Shown here: positions 29,300 to 38,920 of the stretch, piece after piece
How positions within the stretch are numbered: the stretch's first letter is position 1
Layout of the letters: the number at the start of each line of letters is the position of its first letter
NCBI GenBank assembly: GCA_038093975.1
Contig: JBBPTG010000198.1
Span: forward strand, 1-45,534
From: Chalciporus piperatus
Lineage: Eukaryota; Basidiomycota; Agaricomycetes; Boletales; Boletaceae
Direction of reading: 5' to 3'
Length of the DNA stretch: 45,534 nt
Translations under genes and position numbers: made by a program
The notes under the pieces: model-generated
What the model was told of the DNA's origin: nothing
What the model saw: the letters and a program-made list of their open reading frames with translations, nothing else
Database searches by the model: none

Positions 29300-31260
29300 G
29301 TCATACGTACGACGTCAGGTCGAAAATGGGTGTGTGTGTGCACCTGAGACGTCGTCTCACGCTCGCATGGGGCTAGGCTAAGGGTGTGCTTGATGCGCTG
29401 TTATCGATGATTCGAGGGATTGCGTACGCGTGTTTGGGCTCGGGATGGCGGGAATAGGTCAGACAGTCGGCATACCTCGAGCTGGCAAGCGCACTCGCTG
29501 CTTGCCGTGTTACAAAGCGGAGCTGGGAGCTGGGACGCGTGTGACTGAACTTGGGTGGTCACGTCAGCGAAGAAATATGAAGAGAAGGATGACGCAGCGT
29601 AGTTAATGTCTGAGGGCCTCGCACTGAAACAGGAACATCTTAGAAGCCTGATTGAGGGGTGCGCCCAATGAGCAGCGACGATTGGTGTGCTCTTGGAGCA
29701 TGGTTGGCATGGAACGGAACACTCCGACAGGCCTTGGATGCATGGAGGACTCTGTCACCAGCGATACCTCGGTGGCGTCAATCCGATAAACGTGAGGGGT
29801 TGCATAGGTTTGAATGTGAATGGAATCCAAGTCGCCAGCCCGCGTCATCAAACCTAATCATTAAATGACAGGGTCACTGAAGTCATGTAAAGTCGGACAC
29901 AAAGTGCGTCAGGCTACGAGGGTTGATCCATACAAAAATGGGGGTGTGGCAGCAGGAGGTCACGAATATCATGGAAGGCAGTTCAGCAGACGAACCAAGA
30001 AATCGTTCCCCTGAAAAACCTTGCTGCTCGGTTGCCTGGAGTTAAGTTCCGTGCCCATCCCATCCCCATCGAAAGATGAGACACATACCTTTCCCGCATG
30101 ACGCTGATCAGTGTCTCTCTGATGTGGTAAGATGTTCCGTAAAGCTTTGGAGTCCCGTTATTGTCATTTTTAAAGTGCCTGGAGACTAAAGACCCTGTGG
30201 CCACCCCTGTCCGAAAAAGCTTACGGGCCTTGATGGAGACGGAGCTCAACGAGCAAGTCTCATTGTTCGATCTGAGCTCCAAGTTTCGCCCCATCCACTC
30301 TGTGAAATGGCAGGGTCTACTTCTTGGCCAGGCTGGACGGTGAAAACACCAAACAACGGCGCCGTGGGCAAAATTTAACAGTATTCCCACCTCTGTGGAT
30401 CAATCAAGGCCGGTATCCATACGGACAAGGTTGCGCCGAGTCAGTGGAGTGAGCGCTTTGCGAACCTACGAGATTGAGTTCGGCGATACGGCCACAGACG
30501 CTTTATAGGGGGAAACCGGGGCCCGCATCAAAATATTGGTGCGCACCGACCTGCGGGCTTTTTTTGCCTGGGCAGGGGAAAGGAAACAAGGAAACAAATC
30601 GACACGTCAGTAACATCAAACGTAGTACGCCACCAGATACTTGAGTTGGTGGTCTGAGAAAACCTGCGAGATCGATGAGCCGCAAGACCGGTGACCTACC
30701 TCAGGCTTGAAACGGGGATGTCACGGTTCTACAGATCATAATGGAAATTCAAAGGAAACTAGACCATGAATGGATTTTCATGGGAAGATGACTCACCGAC
30801 AATCTATCATATGCCATGGCGAACGAAAAACTGAACCGGTCCAGCAGGGCCCACGCCAACTCAAACTCAGCGACGAGAGCTTGAGTGCACCGCCACATTC
30901 AGTCAAGATCGTGTGCGCTTGAGGTCAATCTTGGTTGAAGAGCTCCTTACAACCGCACGAAAGTTGGACACGACAGCGTGGCACCATCTCCTGTCATCAC
31001 ACCAGGGAAAACGCCACTCCAGTGTCCGAGTGAGCCTTTAGGTGGTGTAGATCATTTGGGCGGTCGCCGGTTGACCACCATTGGCTGCGGTCACATTGAC
31101 ACCGGTCCCTATCCTCGAATTCACCAAGATGACAGTCAGTCGTTGTTACCACTCATCGTCCCCGTGACCACACTGAAATGCTCCCCCCAACGACCAGGAC
31201 CTCACTTACTGTTACCTACACATGACCGAACATGACCTTAAAGTAATTGACACGATCAAC
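29300..31260. other. Gene-poor 2-kb region
   Basis: Only short ORFs on both strands (for example minus 30390-29983 and plus 30978-31235), with no domain, consistent splicing or start context. A short GT run lies near 29330. No inverted-repeat element, tRNA or long repeat was recognised by eye. Confidence 0.5.
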
Positions 31261-31267
31261 AGTCCTC

Positions 31268-31276
31268 AATATATAT
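31268..31276 (+). promoter_or_regulatory. Possible TATA box
   Basis: ATATATATC about 105 bp upstream of the ATG at 31375. Confidence 0.3.
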
Positions 31277-31374
31277 CGGGAGAACTGTCTGACGACGGTG
31301 CGACTCAGTTCGTTCCATGGTTGCCGTGAAACAGAAACTTTGTGTTGCACCTAGATCTCGACATCCCCACACAC

Positions 31375-31891
31375 ATGATACCGCCGAATCCCGATGACTC
31401 TGACAGTGAGTTGAGCTCGTGGAGCGATTTCCTTCCCAAGTTGACGGGCATCTCTAGTACTGCCCTCACAGGTACATCCCTCTTACCCCTATGGTAATCC
31501 AACCAACATCAAACATCCGGCTGCAAGACCCAGACCCCCGTACGATCCCACCTCTCGCGCGTTATTTGAAGACATGGGTTACGGCGGAGGCGGCGTTAAT
31601 GGTGCGTTGCGTTGGAAAGACTTAGCATTAGAGCGGTTGCTCCCTGTCGACGAAGAGAAAGAGGAAATGAAACGTGCTACCGACGCCAGAAAGATGGCCA
31701 ATGGGACAACTGGTCAGGCGCACCATCATCCGCCGCAGCAACCACCCCAACCACCGGCGGACGCTGCAGATCAGACGATCGAGGAGGATGAAGAGGATGA
31801 GTTGGAGGAGGACGAGAATAGCACTGACCATGACGAGAACGATGTCGAGGGCAGTGAAGACGAAGAAGCAAACGATGACGATGACATGTAG
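31375..31891 (+). CDS. Small acidic protein of unknown function
   Basis: Exon 1 begins at ATG 31375 (MIPPNPDDSDSELSSWSDFL) and ends at a GTACAT donor near 31462. The in-frame continuation is best explained by an acceptor at 31571, giving DMGYGGGGVNGALRWKDLAL and LERLLPVDEEKEEMKRATDA. A His/Pro/Gln patch and a C-terminal run of Glu/Asp (about 45 residues) follow to TAG at 31889-31891. Another acceptor at about 31527 would keep more residues but does not match the phase. The protein of about 135 residues has no recognised domain; the acidic tail is typical of histone- or RNA-associated proteins, which is only a composition argument. It converges with the RRP4 gene 18 bp away. Confidence 0.5.
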
Positions 31892-31909
31892 AATACAAAA
31901 TTGACGCCG

Positions 31910-33198
31910 CTATCTGTCGCTACCTACTACTGCCACAAGGGCGTCTCCCACATCCCCGTGAACCAGGTCCTTGGTATCCACCTCTTGTTCAATCACCCAA
32001 TCATACGCTTCCAACAACCGCGTATCCGTTAACGGCACAAAGTGATTCGCCAGAATACGAATTATATTGCTGACGCGTGAAATCGCGCTTCGGGTTGCAA
32101 CATCGATATCCTTGGGGAAAAAGGATCTGTATGCCATTGCCACGAGACGCGGAATAACTTTACTCACGTCGTTCTGGTTGGAGTAAACGGCTTCCGCATC
32201 GAAACCTTCTTCTCCTTGTTCACTGTCCTGGACATGTTTGCTGACCCATATGTAACCATTTAACCCAAGGATCAGATCAACCCCACACGGAAGGGAAATA
32301 AAATGCGATTTTAGACGCCGAATCAGTACCGGTGGGACGACGACCAGCTGGCCATTTCGTAGCTGATAGGGATTTGTGAGCAAAGGACATGCTAAACGGA
32401 GAGCCGTACCAACCTTGCCATACTTGAGCGAGCGTGTGTGCAGTGACATGGCACCATCTGAGAAAAATGCCTGGACCTCTGCAACGAGGAGATCCCCTTC
32501 TTCAAAGAAAGTTCGCATCTGGAGCTCATCGCTTTCCAGTTTCCGGCGCTGGATCGAAGGGAAAGAAGTCACGGGACAAGTAAAAGGAGCGATATGGAAC
32601 TTGACATGCCTGAACTCCTCCGGGCAGGTTAACGGACGAAAGCATCAAGATAGCATCTTGACGTGAGTTTGCATCTACCTTCCACCGCCGTGGTTGGACC
32701 TATCTCATATTCCCCCAAAAAATATTATAATTAACTGAACTCTCAAGATCCGGTGCGACGGACCTCAGTGACACGTCCCACAACCAGATCGCCGACTTCT
32801 GGATTGTACCTTTGATTTCCAAGATAGAGGGTTTGGTGAGCTGTTGATCGCGAATGGAATGGAGGATGTGCTCACCTTGTGCGAACGGCACGGACGGTGA
32901 CCAGCTTGTTCACTCGCTCTACTGTGCCCGCCACGGCGGCAATCACCTGTTCTTTGTCAACGTACGTCCCGTGGCCACTTTTTTATGCCCTGTTCAGTGA
33001 TCGCCTGAGAAATATTTCCGGAGTTGGGGCTCACCGCATCGAATCATGGGACGACGTGATCGTTTCACCTGGATAGGTTAGCTTGGAGGCGCCATCGAGA
33101 TCGTCTACGTCCATGAGATCCTGAACATCCGGATGGTGGCGAGTAGCGAACTGATACGCGCTGGCTGTTGGTTCTGACGACGAGACAAAGGAGAGCAT
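31910..33198 (-). CDS. RRP4: Exosome complex cap subunit RRP4
   Basis: Six exons on the minus strand: 33198-33035, 32977-32876, 32809-32764, 32699-32610, 32548-32414, 32362-31910; 329 residues. The N-terminal domain gives YPGETITSS and GHGTYVDKEQVIAAVAGTVE. The S1 domain reads RYNPEVGDLVVGRVTE, RRWKVDANSRQDAILMLSSV, NLPGGVQ and MRTFFEEGDLLVAEVQAFF. The KH domain contains LRNGQLVVVPPVLIRRLKSH and GVDLILGLNGYIWVS. RRP4 is one of three S1/KH cap proteins (with RRP40 and CSL4) of the RNA exosome, which degrades and trims RNA in nucleus and cytoplasm. The intron 32609-32549 begins GCATGT, a GC-AG intron, and is required to join GGVQ to RRKLESD. Confidence 0.95.
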
Positions 33199-33839
33199 GA
33201 TGAGATATTGAGTGTCTTGAATGTATGTGTAGTTGCTTTGTACTCGGCTGGTGTATTCCCATATTCAGGTACGAAGGTTAAACTTTTCTAGTGGCACTTA
33301 CGTAATCAACCGAAGTCTTGCTTCCCTCTTGCTTCCCGAGCCTGAGTTGTTTCCTTCTCCTTGCCTGTCAAGTCCAAATCTGCCAACTGATAACCACAGC
33401 GCCGCTTATCGTATGGCAGGCCCCATCCAAAGGCGAGGACTGATCGTGTGTCTCATCGCCCCAGAGGAATATCCGTCCGGACCATGGCGGGAACATCACA
33501 TGGATCTCTCAAGTGCCATCGGAACTCACGGTATTGCCATAAATGTCGGTGTCAGACATGTCAATCCTGTGACATGACATCAGACGGTGGCAGTAGACTG
33601 GGATACACACTCTATTTGCTTGGGCTACGGTAACAATTTCGAGAGGAGGGCAACAACGATAAGGGAACAGACGGGCAGAGGCTACAAAATTTAATGGACA
33701 TCAAAATAGATAAATACTATATGAGCTCTAGGCTTCCTGCAGGGCAATCCAAGGTCAGTTTCCAGTCAGTGCAGTCGAGAAAAAGATGCTCTCACAAGTT
33801 GATTTTAAGTACATATAAGATACGAACGCATTACGCGCT
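33199..33839. other. Intergenic region between RRP4 start and MYND gene end
   Basis: 640 bp holding the RRP4 promoter. ORFs at 33233-33577 (plus) have no supporting features. No repeat recognised. Confidence 0.45.
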
Positions 33840-34564
33840 TTACTTGTAGGCCAAGAAATAGGCCGACAACGCAGGTAAATCGTTTGACCCGGCGTCGGAA
33901 TAACCTTGCCTCCGGGATCCATTGAACTTGAGGACGACGACCGTCCCGCACCACGCCTTGGCAGCAGCACCCGAGGTGATGTGATAGATGGCGCGGTTGA
34001 TGGGTCCACTGCGTGACAGGGCGGTCGGAGAGTACCATAAATGGAGGGGAAACCTCAAGGGCTCGCCATTGAGACCTTGGGTCAAGACAATGCTCTCGGC
34101 TTGGCCGTCAGGGAACTCTCCACCGACGAGCGGTTGGGGGCATATGCCTTGGGTCGGGATCTGAGACGGCCTGCATTTGACCGTGATGATCCGTGGACGC
34201 TCTACGGAGGTAAAAGGTGAGTCGCGCACCCTGAACACGTTAGCACGATGACGTACCTTCTTCAGGAGCGAAGAGGATGGCGGAGACCATGATTAACTGC
34301 TGCTCCGCTGGGGGCGGGGTAGCGATGATATTATAATTTTGTGCGTGCGCCGCCGGGATGCACTCTTTGCGATGGCGTGGCCAGTCCTGAAGGAGCGGGA
34401 TCGCGTCAGTTTACGACAATTCGCGTCGCGCCAGGAATAAGCGGGCTCACGTTCGAAAGGTGCTCCGGGGTGCAGTACCACGCGGTTTGACAACGACTGC
34501 ACCACATGGAAGTGGGCCTGCAGCAGACGGTGCATGGATGATTGATGAGAGGAACAGGGTTCAT
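33840..34564 (-). CDS. MYND-type zinc-finger protein
   Basis: Exons on the minus strand: 34564-34451, 34386-34257, 34201-33840 (201 residues). The MYND finger occupies residues 11-47: C11-x2-C14, C22-x2-C25, C31, H35, H43, C47, with the conserved Trp (DWPRHRKEC); introns of 64 and 55 nt join it in frame. The rest is one domain with ESIVLTQGLNGEPLRFPLHL, INRAIYHITSGAAAKAWCGT and TVVVLKFNGSRRQGYSDAGS. MYND fingers mediate protein contacts. This short MYND plus C-terminal-domain architecture is common and multi-copy in Agaricomycetes; its role is unknown. Confidence 0.88.
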
Positions 34565-35377
34565 GGTAGCTGGTAATAGACGATTGGAAGTCTTGAGGAG
34601 GACAGGAGAAGTATTGGCGAACTGAAGTTTGCGGTCAGACCGGCAGGGTTTATATACTTTTTGACAAAGAGCAGACTGCGCGACCCTTGCGCAGGTACAG
34701 CTCGCGACTTGTTTGGTGTGAGAAGGAAAAAAAACATGTCCCCGGGAATAATATTACATTACATTTGCTCTTAAAGTTTGGGATCTCGATGATGAGGCGG
34801 TGTTGACTCCAGGCACACTAGCCTTCAAACTTCGACGTGGCGGAGTAAACCGCGGCGAAGTAAAAACCTATGTGAGGACAGAGAGGATCCATTTGAATGA
34901 TTGATCGTTCATGCTCATTCATTGTCATTCAAGTTGGAGTAGGCGGATGAAAATTGGACCTGGCGGCGAACCCAAAAACAGAAAAGGAGACGGTGAAACC
35001 CCGAGAGGGTGTTGATCTCGAGTACGTGATGCGGGTCCGATGGACCAGTTCACAGTTCACGTCTGGTTCGGCAGAGACTTGGCAGAGACTGACTTGGAGT
35101 GGGAAGTACGAGATGCAGGAGATCTCGGTTCTCGACCACCGGTTAGCGAGTTACGTTAGATATGAATAGGCAGATTTACGATCCAGAGCCTGCGAGAATC
35201 TCAACTGACCATTCAAATTTGCAGCCATTCCGTCATGAAAGAAAAAACAGTCAAAACGTGGCAACCCCGGTATAATACTCCCGGTCCGGCCACCGGCCAC
35301 CGGCCGACCGGCCGTTCACGACCGCTCGCGAGTGCTGTCACACCTGTCACGCCAGCTTGCCATTGTACAACACCACC
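34565..35377. other. Divergent intergenic region between MYND and Y14 genes
   Basis: 813 bp with a TATATA stretch near 34650 on the MYND side and a TATAAT-like stretch at about 35270 on the Y14 side. At 35282-35314 is a GC-rich cluster of CCGGCCACCGG-like units. The ORF at 34954-35169 has no support. Confidence 0.45.
35282..35314. promoter_or_regulatory. CCGGCC-rich repeat in the Y14 promoter
   Basis: Repeated GGCCACCGGCC units about 65-95 bp before the ATG at 35378. Possible GC-box-like promoter element; function inferred from position only. Confidence 0.25.
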
Positions 35378-36139
35378 ATGTCCGACGATGAAATGAACAT
35401 CGATGAGGGTCAGTACAATCCTAATTGCTGTTTGGCTATTCCTTTACTCACATTCCAACAAACTCAGTTGCCAATGCAGGCACTGTGAGACGCAGAGGAA
35501 GAGGGTTCAACAACACCGCAGGTATTTCGTTTACTCCGCCAAATCGGTTCATTCCACTTGACCACGCTGCATTTCCGTTTTTCAGGTGGAACCGATGGCA
35601 CGGTAGCCGCAGAAGCCACTTACGACAGAGTCGAATCGTCACATATCAAGGACTCGGACACCCGGGCTGCGCGTTGTAGGTTTCTCGATCCGCCATATGG
35701 TGTACGAGGCGCCTTCTCGCCGCATAGTGCTGATTTCCGTTTTGCAAATACACAGCTGTCGAAGGATGGATCGTCTTGGTCACCAACGTTCATGAAGAGG
35801 CAACGGAGGAGGACGTCACCGACAAGTTCGCCGAATTCGGTGAAATAAAAAACTTGCATCTGAACCTGGATCGCCGAACTGGCTATGTTAAGGTGCGTGA
35901 TAAGGTGTTTTGCACCCATGAAGAAGACGCTGACGCGTATCATATCGTAGGGCTATGCGCTCGTCGAGTATGAAACGATGACAGAGGCACAAGCTGCAAT
36001 TGATGGCGCGTCGGGTACACCGCTCTTGGAACAAGCCGTACAATGTGACTACGGGTTCGTGCGACCCCCACCGTCTGGGCCAAAGAAGGGTAGAGGGCGC
36101 GAGGCACGCGGGCGGAGCGCCAGTCCGTCCCGGAGATAG
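35378..36139 (+). CDS. RBM8A: Exon-junction-complex RNA-binding protein Y14 (RBM8A)
   Basis: Exons: 35378-35408, 35468-35521, 35586-35675, 35756-35892, 35951-36139 (166 residues, against about 174 in human). The acidic start MSDDEMNID and basic RRRGRGFNN leader are followed by one RRM: RNP2 [17 protein letters not shown], then [23 protein letters not shown]1 [20 protein letters not shown]. The C-terminus is Arg/Ser-rich ([20 protein letters not shown]). In animals and fission yeast Y14 pairs with Mago nashi and marks spliced junctions with eIF4A3 for mRNA export and surveillance. Its presence fits the intron-dense genome. All five exons join with canonical GT-AG introns. Confidence 0.95.
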
Positions 36140-36636
36140 AGAGTAATGTAACATCCATAGTATTCTTCTTCACAATGCTGTCGACCGGTTCTTCTTGACA
36201 AAGTTCCACTGTATTCCGTTGATCCGTCTCATCTACTCGACGATAGTATGGCCTTTCTCAGCCTAACTACGATGCTAAGTTTTCTCCTGTCCCCTGCTAC
36301 CTTTGAACAGTTAATTCCCGACCGTAGCAGTGGGTGTTGCTAAGCACCCCTGCGCACTGAGAATGCAGCTTGGCGATATAATGCAACGGTTGAAGGCGGT
36401 GAAACCCATATGCCCTGCCAGGGGCACTAGTTACGATGTGCCCTCGTTGATAGCAGATCTGAGGAGCGGGGTGGTCTCATTTCCTAACTAGGTAACAAGG
36501 GGGGTGTTAAGGGCGCTGGGTTGAAATGAATTCCCACCGTCACGACTGTGTTTGGTGCCACCAACGCGCTTCGTTGGTTACAAAACTCGTGGTCGTGTAA
36601 ACTTGTGCATTACAACTCGACGCGCCGTTTCGAACG
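36140..36636. other. Intergenic region between Y14 and HP1-like genes
   Basis: About 500 bp with the 3' end of Y14 and the promoter of the HP1-like gene. No gene, tRNA or repeat recognised. Confidence 0.45.
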
Positions 36637-37737
36637 ATGCCACACCCTACAAGCGTCACTTCAGACAGCGAACCTGATCGAGTCGTCGCCGGGTCTACGA
36701 AGAAGAAGTACTCCTCCTCCAAGAAAACACGACGAGCTTCCTCTGACGTGGAAGACGTTGAAGAGGTAGAGAAGGAAGTTGAGGCGGAAGAGGAGACTAG
36801 GGCAGAGGATGAAGAAGAAGAGGAGCCGGAGGAGGAGTATGAAATAGAAAAAATCATCGACGCAAAGAAAGGACAGTTCCCCAAGGTGAGTGACAACTAT
36901 CTCTGTTATCACTCGGTGTGCGAGCGTTGTTGTTATAAAGGGCCGCATGGGGTATCTCGTGAAATGGAAAGGGTATGGCGGTGAGCACAATAGCTGGGTC
37001 GATGAAGTGGATGCGGGGTACGTGTTCTGACCCTTGCGGCGATGATTTGATAGTTGATTGTTTCCCTAGGAATGCACAGGAACTCATCGACATTTTTTGG
37101 GCGGACAAGAAGAAGACCAAACCTGGTCCTCGCAAGTCTGAGCCTGTCAACGCGAAACCTAGACCTTCCACTGATAAGGCACCGAGGAAGTCCTTGGCTG
37201 TAGAGTCCTCCATCGAGCCTGACTCTCATCCGAAGAAACGTGGCAGATCGAAGAAGGAAGCATCCCCAGATGCGATGGAGGTTGAAGAGGTCGAAGAGGA
37301 GGAACAAAGGACGAAGAAGAAACCTCGAAAGAGCAATGGGCGGTCAAAGAAGCAGGAGTCGGATGAAGAGGAAGTGTTTGGAAGCATGAAAAAGCACATG
37401 AACGTCGCGTCATGGGAGGATCTCATCGAGTCTATTGATACGGTCGAACGCGAAAGCGACGATGAACTTTACGTGTTCTTCACTCTGTACGCCGTTTGGT
37501 CCCAAAACGTCTTCTACAGTCGAGCTGACAATGATTATAGGAAGAACGAGAAGAAGCGTGTGAGGGAGAGCACACGCATAGCTGCGGTGAAGTTCCCCCA
37601 GAAGGTTCGTTGCTAGTTCCAGCAGTCCCCCGAAGCGACAATCCGACTCACTGATTATTTCCAACCAGCTCATCATGTTTTACGAATCGAATCTGCGGTG
37701 GAAGGCAGAGGACGATCCGACCGACGACGCCGAGTAA
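36637..37737 (+). CDS. HP1-like chromodomain and chromoshadow protein
   Basis: Exons: 36637-36885, 36941-37017, 37070-37486, 37541-37604, 37669-37737 (291 residues). After a Glu/Lys-rich leader, the chromodomain reads YEIEKIIDAKKGQFPK, GRMGYLVKWKGYGGEHNSWV (about 66-118), with the Tyr-Trp-Trp positions expected for the methyl-lysine cage. A basic hinge with KKRGRSKKE and KKKPRKSNGRSKK follows. The chromoshadow domain (about 210-285) contains SWEDLIESIDTVERESDDEL and VRESTRIAAVKFPQKLIMF. This is the Swi6/HP1 architecture: it binds H3K9-methylated nucleosomes, dimerises through the shadow domain and maintains heterochromatin, including silencing of transposons such as those in this window. The donor for intron 3 is GTACGC at 37487. 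Confidence 0.92.
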
Positions 37738-38920
37738 TGCATTCCCGATATGTTCATCTCCGGCCGTTCCCCCCGCCCTAATTTCTTGGTGCTTCAGGAG
37801 CATTTCTACTTTTAACATCGATCTTTGCATGTACTTTGATTTTTCTGCTATTTGATTGATCGTTTCCGATTCAATTGATCCTACGTTACTTCCAAATGAT
37901 TCAGATCCTCCCCGGTCGCGGTTCGTGTTCGTTCGAAAGGGGAATCCATACATTTCATGGGTCATGAGATTGGCACCGTGGTAAATCGAGTTCGCACGCG
38001 AAGTGTTGCCTGGGCTGCACTGCACCCATGACATGGTGAGGGCGCACTCGACAACGAGCCAACGCCACTCCTAGCTCGCCTACACAAATGCTATACCTTC
38101 TTTACACCATCAAGGCACGCGAGAAGCTCAATGTGCGTGAGAGTCATACCCTCTTGCGTCTTTGACCGAGACAATTGCACTGCCAAACTGAATGTATGAT
38201 GGTGGGGGAAACAGTGAGACAACTTGACCCTCATCTCCCACGTTTCAGCCCCTTTCAAAACTTTGCCGAGTCCAGCCAGAACTATCGATGGGTCTTTTTT
38301 GTCCAGCTTGTGAGTAACCGGCAGTTGAGCTGGAGGAAGAGAGGGGGGATTCCTGGAGTCCCGACTGTATTGGATCCGGGAGCTCACGATGCGGGAGCTA
38401 AAGCCATGCCATTGCCATGTGGATGCCATGTGCAGGAGTCGCGGCCACCATAAATATTCGCCCGACCGAACGAGATTGACGCGGCGATGTACAGGGTCTA
38501 CATGGGAATATGAGCCCCGTAATTGGTTCAACGTCGGTAGCATGGACGCCATGCAGAGGCCACGAGAACCGTGCATGGCTCGCAACCCTGACCAGGGTAC
38601 GGGCGCTGACGGGTGCTATCCCCAACCAAACTCTGCCATCATTCTTTCGCTTTCCCCTGTCAGACTAGGGTAACTACAAGGACGAAAATGAAAGCTCCGA
38701 GTCAACTCCGAGTCAAGATTTAGCTCACCCCCCGCAGGGTGCACCCCGGCTCAGGTGACTACTGGCTGAAACGAATCCGAAAAGAGAAAGTAGAAAGAAA
38801 CACTAGAAAAAAAACCTATTCGTGACGTACTAGTAGCATATGCGTAAACATATCCAAGGATCAAAATCAAAAATGTCTATAACTAACCATATAGCATAAC
38901 CAATCCCCGTCATAGCTTCC
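37738..38920. other. Convergent intergenic region, 1.2 kb
   Basis: Lies between the 3' ends of the HP1-like gene and the 927-residue gene. A 164-codon minus ORF (38585-38091) lacks domains, splice support and a neighbouring promoter and is not called. No repeats apart from short CATGCCATTGCCATGTGG-like runs near 38404. Confidence 0.45.

Noticed and set aside
30978..31235. Proline-rich plus-strand ORF
   Set aside because: No splice context, domain or promoter signal; likely chance.
38091..38585. 164-codon minus ORF
   Set aside because: Composition and lack of domain or splice support; lies in a convergent 3' intergenic region.
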